Assembly: GCA_963765545.1 (NCBI GenBank)
Contig: CAVXWW010000007.1
Span: 49,716-113,715, forward strand
Reading direction: 5' to 3'
DNA from: JARRPM01 sp963765545
Lineage (GTDB): Bacteria > Pseudomonadota > Gammaproteobacteria > Pseudomonadales > Halieaceae
DNA length: 64,000 nt
The notes beneath the pieces are model-generated. The model had not been told where the DNA came from. It saw only the letters and a list, made by a program, of their open reading frames with translations, and did no database searches. The first letter of the stretch is position 1. Each line of letters opens with the position of its first letter. This document shows, in pieces, positions 18,564-25,861 of this stretch. The translations under genes were made by a program, and so were the position numbers.

Positions 18564-18566
18564 GAC

Positions 18567-18884
18567 TTATTCCTTAACCAGAAAAAACATTGCGCCATTG
18601 GGTACGCCAGGCAAAACTCTTCCGCCAAACGCACGCACAACGTCCTGCACTTCTACTTGAGGCCAGTTACCAAATTGAGCGTTGGCCGCGCGCAAAAAAA
18701 AAGCCAGTGCAGTAGGTGTCACGGTTTCACCTTTTGAATAAATCCCATAAACGGGCACACCGCGAAGCATTTCCTGTACAGCAGGAGTTGGACTGGCTAT
18801 ATACCCATGTTCGCAACGGATAACACAATCGCACAAAGGCAGCGGACTGCAGTAAAATTTTTTCGGCGCCAAATGGGTAAACAC
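18567..18884 (-). CDS. Small protein of unknown function, co-transcribed with the permease-like gene
   Basis: A frame of 105 residues starting at an ATG at 18884 and ending 3 bp before the His-rich permease, so the two are probably one operon. I do not recognise it. The second half (LRGVPVYGIYSKGETVTPTA, then VRAFGGRVLPGVPNGAMFFLVKE) looks like a compact folded domain, while the first 35 residues are Cys-rich and not signal-like. A shorter start (Met near residue 40) or a lost 5' end is possible, because the upstream DNA is a mobile junction. Confidence 0.45.
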   Translation of the reverse strand: MFTHLAPKKFYCSPLPLCDCVIRCEHGYIASPTPAVQEMLRGVPVYGIYSKGETVTPTALAFFLRAANAQFGNWPQVEVQDVVRAFGGRVLPGVPNGAMFFLVKE

Positions 18885-19023
18885 TGCTGCACTGACACAA
18901 ATATCGAGCGATACATTCTAAATTAATGAAGTCTTTATGAAAGCTAGTGTGAGAAGTGGATCTCTGCAACCGCGACTGGGATGGCGCAGCTTGTGTCAGA
19001 GCAATTGGGGGTTTCGGAGCGTT

Positions 19024-19042
19024 TGGTCCCAAAATGGTCCCA
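19024..19042. other. Phased TGGTCCCA direct-repeat pair (arm-site-like), copy A
   Basis: TGGTCCCA occurs twice, 11 bp apart start to start, separated by AAA. The upstream 60 bases match the sequence before copy B at 55312, and the downstream side (CATATACCTCAGGCGGCGAC) matches copy D at 60777. The spacing of one helical turn resembles integrase arm-binding sites. It lies just beyond the end of the HigA gene. Confidence 0.6.
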
Positions 19043-19048
19043 TATACC

Positions 19049-19363
19049 TCAGGCGGCGACTGGCCTGGCCTTCTCGATTCGAGCTCGCCGCTTTGGTGTG
19101 TTCAGCGCTTTCCACAACTCGTTTCGCTGCTGCAAGTTCAGCCAGAAACCCGCTGTATTACCAAAGACTGTGGCCAGCATCAACGCGGTATCCGCCGTGA
19201 TGGCACGGCGATTGGTGCATAGCTCGTTGACGGTTTTTCGACTCACACCCATCGCTTCTGCGAGTTGCCCCTGGGTCAGTCCCATTGGCACAAGGAATTC
19301 GTCGGTAATCATTTCGCCCACACTGACGGGTTGTCGCTTCGTAATATTCATCGCCTGCCTCAT
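19049..19363 (-). CDS. higA: HigA antitoxin, XRE/Cro helix-turn-helix (module 1)
   Basis: A 104-residue antitoxin with the HigA layout: a start with ITKRQPVSVGEMITDEF, then the helix-turn-helix LTQGQLAEAMGVSRKTVNELCTNRR at about 34-58, then a TALMLATVFGNTAGFWLNLQ segment. It neutralises the HigB toxin and represses its own promoter. Its start overlaps the HigB stop by four bases. It is nearly identical to the copy at 60802-61116, differing at only a handful of positions. Confidence 0.92.
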   Translation of the reverse strand: MRQAMNITKRQPVSVGEMITDEFLVPMGLTQGQLAEAMGVSRKTVNELCTNRRAITADTALMLATVFGNTAGFWLNLQQRNELWKALNTPKRRARIEKARPVAA

Positions 19364-19656
19364 CGATAATCGTGGTTATCCAAATAGATGCCCTGAGCCT
19401 CGCCTCTCTCTCCTGCCCATGCAAACACCAGTCGCCATTGTTTGTTAACGCGAATAGAGTGTTTGCTGGCCAGTTTTCCTCTTAACTTTTCAAAATGGTT
19501 ACTCGGAGGTGAACGCAAATCCCGGTCACAGGTCGCATCATCGATCAACTGTAGCTTTCGGAAAAGCCGATCTTCGATCTCAGTAGTAATCTTCTTACTG
19601 CCCCTGTCTGCCAGATAGAAGTCCTGAAGCCACCGGTCCCGAAAACTGTGAATCAC
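19360..19656 (-). CDS. higB: HigB toxin, RelE/ParE superfamily mRNA interferase (module 1)
   Basis: A 98-residue toxin that would cleave mRNA on the ribosome. I place the start at GTG 19656, seven bases after an AAGGAG site, giving IHSFRDRWLQDFY in line with the MIKSFRHKGL start of the family; a TTG six bases upstream is less well placed. Family features are EIEDRLFRKLQLIDDAT, LRSPPSNHFEKLRGKLA, and the C-terminal SIRVNKQWRLVFAW and DNHDYR. Toxin comes first, antitoxin second, as usual for higBA. Confidence 0.92.
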   Translation of the reverse strand: MIHSFRDRWLQDFYLADRGSKKITTEIEDRLFRKLQLIDDATCDRDLRSPPSNHFEKLRGKLASKHSIRVNKQWRLVFAWAGERGEAQGIYLDNHDYR

Positions 19657-19764
19657 GAGCAATCTCCTTAAGCTTGCGATACTGTAACGCCCCTAGTTAC
19701 TTCTTGCAAGTATCTCGTTCACCCGCCCTCCAGTGGAGGCGGCACTCACAGTAAAAGTTACGAA

Positions 19765-20544
19765 ACGGTTTTGACAAGTTAACTTCCTGAGTACCAAGTA
19801 ATCAAGGAGTGGCGTCTCAGGCAACAGCCCTGCTCCACGCACCAAACGCACTCACCCTGAGATCACGATAGTGCTGAGCACGAACCAGGTGCCTACCCAG
19901 ATTAAACAAATTACTGACAGCAGCATGAGCGGTCACGAAGCGCTGTGGCTGCCGTATAGATTTGAACCGGCGCATACCTCGCTCCCTGACCCTGGTCGCC
20001 TCGTGAGACTGCTCCGCCCGATTGTTGGCGTATCGATCCGTGACGTGAATGGAATCTGGAATCAGCTCTCGATGTGCGACCGGATAACTACGCAGCTTGC
20101 CGGTGACGATCTTCCTGGGCTCACCGCCATGACTCCGTAGCAGCCGACTAAAGAATCGCTTTGCTGATGTGCCATCACGTTTGGCTTGCAGATATACATC
20201 GATGACTTCACCATCCTGGTCAACAGCTCGCCAAAGGTAATGCTGCTTGCCATTGATCTTCACGAAGACTTCATCGATGAAGAATGTGTCGCCGTAACCT
20301 TGATGCTTCCGCTTCAATCTACGAGTGTACAGCGCGCCGAATTCGATGCACCAGAGACGGATAGATTCCCGAGTAACGATGATCCCTCTCTCGGCCAGTA
20401 GGTCTTCGATATCGCGATGGCTCAGATTGAAACGATAGTAGAGCCAGACCGCGTAGCTGATGATATCGGGTGGAAATCTGTGACGCTTATACGTATTCAT
20501 CTGCCGATTCTAGCAATTTCGGTGACTTAATTTGGCAATACCGG
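19765..20544 (-). mobile_element. Intact IS6-family insertion sequence
   Basis: About 780 bp. Imperfect inverted ends frame the transposase: CGGTTTTGACAAGTTAA at 19766 and its counterpart (read in reverse, CGGTATTGCCAAATTAA) ending at about 20543. I did not find an obvious 8-bp target duplication. Remnants of relatives are at 8688 and 15626, and a lone end-like sequence is at about 12357. Confidence 0.75.
19817..20500 (-). CDS. IS6-family transposase
   Basis: A 227-residue DDE transposase of the IS6/IS26 type: an N-terminal region RHRFPPDIISYAVWLYYRFNLSHRDIEDLL, then SIRLWCIEFG, the first catalytic Asp in FFIDEVFVKINGKQHYLWRAVDQDG, the second in SIHVTDRYANNRAEQSHEATR (DR...E region), and the C-terminal NLFNLGRH. 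Quoted pieces are landmarks, not continuous sequence. The frame is uninterrupted and framed by terminal repeats, so it could be active. Confidence 0.93.
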   Translation of the reverse strand: MNTYKRHRFPPDIISYAVWLYYRFNLSHRDIEDLLAERGIIVTRESIRLWCIEFGALYTRRLKRKHQGYGDTFFIDEVFVKINGKQHYLWRAVDQDGEVIDVYLQAKRDGTSAKRFFSRLLRSHGGEPRKIVTGKLRSYPVAHRELIPDSIHVTDRYANNRAEQSHEATRVRERGMRRFKSIRQPQRFVTAHAAVSNLFNLGRHLVRAQHYRDLRVSAFGAWSRAVA

Positions 20545-20582
20545 CTAGATCCATATTCCGGAGTCGGATGGCCTATCGTAAG

Positions 20583-20999
20583 CTACGCCCAACCCAGTTG
20601 CTGCAGGCTAATCACGTCGTTCCAGATTTTGGTCATATGCTTGATACGCCCCCCTTCAAATTCCATGCAGTAGGCATAGTCGGCTGCAACGGTATTGCCG
20701 GTGGGAGGCACGGGGCCTCCCGGGCCAGTTTGGGTACCGTGGAAAACTGCAACGGCAGTGACCTTGTTTCGACTCTCATCGGCAGCAAAAAACTTTAGCT
20801 CATAGTGTGCATCCGGCACTGGCGTAAAAAACCCCTTCATCCATTCGCAGTAGCCTTCCAGCGTTTTTATCTCCGCCAGCGCACCCGCCTGAGCTGAAAA
20901 CGTTGCCTTGGCATGACAATAGTCCTTGCATCCCTCCCAACCTTTGCCAGTTTCACATGCGTCGAAGAACATTTTTGCAGATTCGAGCATTGCGCTCAT
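20583..20999 (-). CDS. NTF2-like / SnoaL-type protein
   Basis: A 138-residue protein with the cone-shaped NTF2-like fold signature: MLESAKMFFDACETGKGWEGCKDY at the start, LEGYCEWMKGFFTPVPDAHYELKFFAAD in the middle, and AVFHGTQTGPGGPVPPTGN followed by YCMEFEGGRIKHMTKIWND at the end (landmarks only). Members are small enzymes or ligand-binding proteins. The start is the Met at 20999, which has an AGGA site, rather than the longer frame from 21038. No role can be assigned from context. Confidence 0.78.
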   Translation of the reverse strand: MSAMLESAKMFFDACETGKGWEGCKDYCHAKATFSAQAGALAEIKTLEGYCEWMKGFFTPVPDAHYELKFFAADESRNKVTAVAVFHGTQTGPGGPVPPTGNTVAADYAYCMEFEGGRIKHMTKIWNDVISLQQLGWA

Positions 21000-21086
21000 G
21001 ACTAATCCTCTCTCTAACGATACTTGTTGAGCCCACATGGAACCCCAAGCTACAGCTTAGTCTATATCCGTAGCGATGCTCGGTAG

Positions 21087-21584
21087 TTACGCGACCGGCG
21101 AAGCTACAGGCCGTGCCAGCGGGTACTGCAGTTGGCAGATAGCCGCGTCCAGTGAGCCCTCTTCTCCCGCAGCCTCCTTTTCTATCCAATGCATAAACGA
21201 TTTCTCATGCGTGATCATTGATTGGAGAACATCCTGATCCTCTGCGGGCCCGGCATCGGCTATCTCCGTAAATCGGCCCAGAAACTGATCAATCATGGGT
21301 TTAAGCGCCGCGAGAAATTCCTGCCAGGTGCTCTGCTGATAGAGTGCGACAAACCCAGCCACTTCTTCTCCGGATGATGGCTCCTCGATGAATTTCATAC
21401 CGTACTTTTGCAGAAATGGCCGCAGACGGACTTTGGTCTCGGATTCCAACTGCAAAAAAGTGCCGAAGTGATATTTTTCCCGCTCGTTCTTGGCGGCGGC
21501 CATCAGAGCAAGGAATGCTTGTTCGCCAAGTACTTCGCTCTGGTAGAGTTCATTGATACATGCTGGGTATTCGAGATCGCTCAT
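21087..21584 (-). CDS. Ferritin-like helical-bundle protein, function unknown
   Basis: A 165-residue, largely helical protein. Helix 1 has NELYQSEVLGEQAFLAL, helix 2 EREKYHFGTFLQLESETK, and a late helix MITHEKSFMHWIEKEAAG. The E...EREKYH and HEKSF...E placement resembles carboxylate/His ligands of rubrerythrin-like or DUF455-like di-iron bundles, but the ExxH pairs are not clean. It is 87 bp upstream of the NTF2-like gene on the same strand and may share its transcript. Confidence 0.55.
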   Translation of the reverse strand: MSDLEYPACINELYQSEVLGEQAFLALMAAAKNEREKYHFGTFLQLESETKVRLRPFLQKYGMKFIEEPSSGEEVAGFVALYQQSTWQEFLAALKPMIDQFLGRFTEIADAGPAEDQDVLQSMITHEKSFMHWIEKEAAGEEGSLDAAICQLQYPLARPVASPVA

Positions 21585-21776
21585 AAATTAGCTCCTGTAA
21601 AAGATCTGGATAGAGTTTAGTCGATAACGAAATCCCCTGCCTCTCCCGGCCTGATACCTTTCCTGTCTGAAATCACCAACCAACCTGTGGGTGGCGATAG
21701 GATGGACTCCTCTTAGCTGATCTACCCTTTGAATGGGCATCTGTTCCAGCCCATTCACTGTAGAGGAGTACTTGCT

Positions 21777-22817
21777 ATGTCTGTTTCCATCGTAGGTGTT
21801 GATCTATCCAAGTCGGTATTTCAGTTATCTGTAGCCGATGCACAGCATCATGTTGTTGATCGAAAGCGACTCAGCCGAGCCAATTTCATCGATTTCTAAC
21901 ACAGAATGAGCCCGTTCGCCTGGTCATGGAGGCCTGCGGCACTTCCCACTACTGGGCGCAGAACAGCCCTGTCACTGGGTCATGAGGTCAAGTTACTGCA
22001 CGCGAATTACGTTAAAGCCTACGTCCGGCGCACAAAAACAGATGCCGCCGATGCAGATGCCCTGGTCCTCGCCGATAACGATAAAAGCCTGCACCCTATA
22101 CCGACCAAACCCGAAGAACTGCAAGCACTTCAGGGCGTACATCGAATTCGTGAACAGTGGAAACGAGCCCGAGTAGCCAGAATCTGTGAAGCCAGGGCGC
22201 TGCTGGCTGAATTCGGTATCTCTACCCCAGTGGGAGTCAGGGGCATCCCCAGGAAGCTGACACTGGCTACAGAACAAGCACCAATGCTGATACAGCCAAC
22301 CCTACTGGATCTCATCCAGGAAATTACCGAGTTAGAGCTACGATTGAAGCGCGTGGACCAGGCTCTGGCAGCCTACGCCGATACCAACCCGAACGTGCAG
22401 ACCCTGCTGGGCATTCAGGGTATTGGGGTCACTATAGCCACCGCATTTGTGGCACGCGTATCCAATATTCACACGTTCAAACGGGGTCGTTCTTTTGCCT
22501 CCTGGCTCGGGCTTACCTGTAGAGAGAATAGCTCTGGGCAAAACCGGCGACTTGGCAGAATCACCAGGCAAGGTGACCGCTACTTGCGCACCATGCTTAT
22601 TCATGGCGCTCGGGCCGCGTTGATGGCAGCACGACGTAAGCAAGCGAACGGCAAAGAGCTTACACGGCTGGAAACCTGGGCAGTGAGCACTCAGGCCAGG
22701 GTCGGTCACAACAAGGCCACTGTAGCTCTGGCGAATAAGATGGCGCGCATCATATGGGCAGTGTGGACAAAGCATGAAGCATTTAACGGCAACGATGCAC
22801 TGCGCTTTGCTGCATAG
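21777..22817 (+). pseudogene. IS110-family recombinase, frameshifted
   Basis: The gene starts at ATG 21777 (SVSIVGVDLSKSVFQLSV, the DEDD-type first Asp) and meets a stop at 21899. The next part (VRLVMEACGTSHYW) continues in another frame and shifts again near 21970 into the long frame with LGHEVKLLHANYVKAYVRRTKTDAADADAL. The C-terminal Transposase_20 part, LLGIQGIGVTIATAF...RSFASWLGLT, is intact through 22817. Two frameshifts make it inactive unless recoded. Confidence 0.85.
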
Positions 22818-23080
22818 ATAGTACGGACCCCTTCCGCGAAGCTGCGCAGATTGATCGCTTGACGATACACACGGTTACCCGTGCCGCCTGAAAGGCCGAT
22901 AGGAATTCCCGAACTCTCGAGTTCGACGTGGCGATAGGTCCGGGCGGTGCGGATCCTCTCATGGCCCGGTGGTACGACCACCACTAACAAAGGCCGGATA
23001 CACGGATGCAGCCGATTCCGTCAGACCGAATCAACCATGTGACAGCTAGGAGAAAAGAAGATGAATTAGCTCAGTTGACG
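22818..23080 (+). ncRNA. Candidate bridge/seek RNA region of the IS1111-type element
   Basis: This 263-base non-coding right end lies between the recombinase stop and the terminal repeat. In IS1111-type elements this region encodes the guide RNA that pairs with target and donor DNA. Several short self-complementary stretches are visible, such as GGAATTCCCGAACTCTCGAGTTCG. No precise RNA ends can be given, and the broken recombinase suggests that it may no longer be used. Confidence 0.35.
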
Positions 23081-23170
23081 GAGGAGTCCATACACGAATT
23101 CCTAATTTATCAATGATATCAGAGACTTGATAGTTGCTGCCCGCTGGGAACTTTTCTACCCTCCGTCGGC

Positions 23171-24250
23171 ATGAAAGGCGTCATCTACTTGCTGTTTCAC
23201 CTGCTCACGACAATAGCCAAGCTGATTCGGCCAGGCGGTAGCCGTGCAGTCATTGCCGAGAACCATCTGCTCAAACAACAACTAATAATCCACAGCAGGT
23301 CCCGACAACGAGCACCCAATTTATCCACGCAGGATCGCACTGTCCTCGGCTTCTTATCTCTCTTCCTAAACCCACGACGGCTGGTCAGGTCAGCTGTCAT
23401 CATCAAGCCATCCACCCTGCTCCAATTCCACATTGCATTGAAGAAAAGAAAGTACCGCCTTCTGTATTTACCTCGCGGTGGAAGGAAACCAGGGCCGAAG
23501 GGACCATCCAAAGAAATCATCCAGGCTATTGTCGAGATGAAACAACGTAATCCCCGATATGGGTGTCCCCGTATTGCTCAACAGATCAACCTGGCTTTCG
23601 GCCTCGACCTGGACAAGGACACCGTCCGGCGCGTACTGGCTGTTCACTACAAACCAGATCCCAGTATGCGCGGGCCATCCTGGCTGACTACACTTGGACA
23701 CGCAAAGGATAGCCTTTGGAGCGTTGACTTATTTCGCGCTGAATCCATCACGCTAAGGACGCACTGAATCATGGTCGTTATGGATCAGTACACGCGGCGG
23801 ATTATTGGCTTTGCTGTACAAGTAGGCGACGTGGATGGCCCCGCTGCCTGCCGTATGTTCAACGACGCAACCAGAGGTCATCAATGGCCAGAAAGACTCA
23901 GCTCCGATAACGATCCACTGCTCCAATATCATCGATGGAAACCGAACCTACGAGTGCTCGAAATCGATGAGATCAAATCGCTACCGCATGTCCCCATGTC
24001 CCATCCGTTTGTGGAGCGATTGATCGGCAGTGTCCTAAGAGAGCTGTTGGATAAGACCTTGTTCTGGACTGCGACGGATCTGGAGAACAAGCTTCGAGAC
24101 TATCAGACTTATTACAACGAGCACCGATGCCATGCTGGCCGGGATGGCGCGACTCCAGTGAGTTCAGACTCTGGAAAAGTCGTTGGTATCAATAGCTACC
24201 GATGGCAAAAGCATTGTCGCGATCTATTTCAGCTGCCGGTGGCGGTTTGA
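23171..24250 (+). pseudogene. Integrase-core (DDE) transposase interrupted by one in-frame stop
   Basis: A 359-codon frame from ATG 23171 to 24250, broken only by TGA at 23765-23767. The N-terminal part reads KGVIYLLFHLLTTIAKLI, with helix-turn-helix GPSKEIIQAIVEM...GCPRIAQQI. The catalytic residues are all present: Asp in SLWSVDLFR, Asp in SSDNDPLLQ, Glu in HPFVERLIGS. The copy at 10452 has TGG (Trp) at the position of the TGA, so a single G-to-A change killed this one. It belongs with IS3/IS481-like integrase-core transposases. Terminal repeats were not found. Confidence 0.85.
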
Positions 24251-24409
24251 AGCGCCAATTCGCCAGGGACAGGACCCTGGCTAACGGCCGGAGTTGCCGC
24301 CCCAAGAGCCATATTCTTCGTTGCCAGTTGCAGAAGCTCTGCTATGCTACCTTTATGAAAACCGTGTGATGCGGGTGCCCCTTGAGGTTCTTCTCACCTT
24401 GAAAAAAGG

Positions 24410-24991
24410 ATGGTAAAGGCAGTGAGCTTGTTTAGAAACCGCTTTGTAAAGATCTGTATCGTGCTCGCGGGACTGGGTGTGGGTATGGTTGCCAGCTGGG
24501 CAGCTCTGGATACCGCATTCCACGTTACCGGGGACTATGAATTCTGTACCAGTTGCCACGCCTATGCGCCCATCGCCGCGGCCTACCTGGAAGACCCGCA
24601 CGGGGGCAACAACCAGTTTGGGGTCAAGGCGGCCTGTACCGACTGCCATCTTCCCCACGATAATTCACTGCATTACTTCTGGGTAAAGGCAAAACACGGT
24701 ATTGTCGACCCCACCATGGCGTTGCTCAAGGAACCCCATGAGATAGACTGGCACGCCATTCGCGAACGGCGTGAAGAATTTGTCTATGATTCTTCATGCC
24801 TGAGATGCCACAAGTATCTGGAGGAAGGCACAAAGGACAATCGCATGGCCGCTCGTGCCCATAAGCGCTATTTCAGTGGTGAGGCAGATCGCATGTGTGT
24901 CAGCTGCCATGAGAATGTCGGGCACAACCGTCTCGGTTACCACCTGGAGCAGATGGGCTGGAAAAAGGAAGACAGTGCAGTGCAGCAATGA
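24410..24991 (+). CDS. NapC/NirT-family tetraheme cytochrome c
   Basis: A 193-residue membrane-anchored cytochrome. One N-terminal transmembrane anchor (15-34) is followed by a periplasmic domain with four CxxCH heme sites at Cys46, Cys76, Cys130 and Cys163. Conserved His and Lys/Met positions of the quinol-oxidising NapC/NirT/NrfH family are present around DPHGG and KAKHG. Such proteins take electrons from quinol and pass them to periplasmic reductases. No partner reductase is in the window: upstream is a dead transposase and downstream a broken sulfatase. The start could also be GTG at 24422. Confidence 0.88.
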   Translation: MVKAVSLFRNRFVKICIVLAGLGVGMVASWAALDTAFHVTGDYEFCTSCHAYAPIAAAYLEDPHGGNNQFGVKAACTDCHLPHDNSLHYFWVKAKHGIVDPTMALLKEPHEIDWHAIRERREEFVYDSSCLRCHKYLEEGTKDNRMAARAHKRYFSGEADRMCVSCHENVGHNRLGYHLEQMGWKKEDSAVQQ

Positions 24992-25020
24992 GGCCCTGCT
25001 TCGCATGATTTGGGGCCGCA

Positions 25021-25300
25021 TCACCCGAACATAGAAATCTGCCCGCCCAGTGGCAGGTCGCCACACAGCAGGGTCACGGTCTGGTCGCTTCCAGAAGGCT
25101 TGATGACACCTACCCCCGGATCACTATCAGCCGGTGACAACAGGTCTCGCCCCCAGCACTGCTGCACGAAGGGTTTACCTAGCAGGCCGACTATCGTGGG
25201 CACGATATCGTTCTGTGTAGCCACCACGTGATTGAGCGCGCCATAGGTTTCGCGAATGCATTGCACGAGTATCAGCATGGGCACTCGAAAACGTAACAGC
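25021..25300 (-). pseudogene. Sulfatase/alkaline-phosphatase-superfamily fragment (C-terminal part)
   Basis: Minus-strand residues FRVPMLILVQ, then VATQNDIVPTIVGLLGKPFVQQCWGRDLL, then DPGVGVIKPSGSDQTVTLLCGDL are the late part of an LTA-synthase-type sulfatase (compare ASQIDxxPTxLGLLG...FFGRDLL). The homology starts abruptly at the 134-bp repeat, and the catalytic nucleophile region is missing. Confidence 0.65.
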
Positions 25301-25434
25301 ATGAACTGCAAGCTCACCGATGCGGGTACCATTTCAGAAGAATAGGCTAACTTATCGCGAGGATTTAAGGCTCAGCAACTAAGCTAGCGCAGAAAATTTA
25401 CTCACAACACCTCTTTTATCCCACCTATACTTGG
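25301..25434. repeat. 134-bp dispersed repeat, copy 1
   Basis: This block (from ATGAACTGCAAGCTCACCGA to CCACCTATACTTGG) recurs at 29869-30001 in the same orientation with about 8 differences. It is AT-rich at its centre and ends with ATCCCACCTATACTTGG, a motif found once more at 16065. Here it separates and truncates a sulfatase gene and an acyl-CoA dehydrogenase gene. Confidence 0.85.
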
Positions 25435-25653
25435 CTCATCATCGCGTAACTGAGGCAGGAACATATTCCACAGGCCCTCTTCCTTCGCCAGCGCCTTCAG
25501 GTCTTCCATAAACGTGACCGGGTAAATACCCGCATGCACCTCCTCGCTACAGGGACGAATGCGCGGCACGATGTGGTCGTCCATGAAGTTGCGCAGCTGG
25601 GCGCGCAGTTGTTCGGTTTTTTCGCTGTATGAAAAGTCCATGAGACTCTCCAT
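25435..25653 (-). pseudogene. Acyl-CoA dehydrogenase, N-terminal fragment
   Basis: Beginning with MESLMDFSYSEKTEQLRAQ, the fragment runs through LRNFMDDHIVPRI and EDLKALAKEEGLWNMFLP, the normal N-terminal helices of long-chain acyl-CoA dehydrogenases. It stops at the 134-bp repeat at about residue 70, so the FAD and catalytic domains are lost. Confidence 0.75.
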
Positions 25654-25861
25654 GAGGCGCTTGACGCGGGGCCGGGGATGCACCCAGTTTATGCCAGTGA
25701 CGCGCTCACGTTGTGATCTGCATCAACTCAGCAGGCAACGACATTGGGCATAGCTTCGCACTCTATCAGTCACTATCTTTCCGGGTTCACCGCTATGGTC
25801 ATAGGAGAATTGCAGCATCAGGAGGGACAAGCTGAACAACTACTAAACTTGACACCGGCGG

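Larger units (their letters stand above)
21702..23091 (+). mobile_element. IS110-family (IS1111-type) element with long 3' non-coding end
   Basis: Inverted ATGGACTCCTC sequences at 21702-21713 and 23080-23091 bound the element. The gene begins only 63 bp from the left end, while 263 bp of non-coding DNA follow the stop codon. A long right non-coding end is the layout of the IS1111 subgroup, where a guide (bridge/seek) RNA is encoded. The recombinase is broken by frameshifts. Confidence 0.75.
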
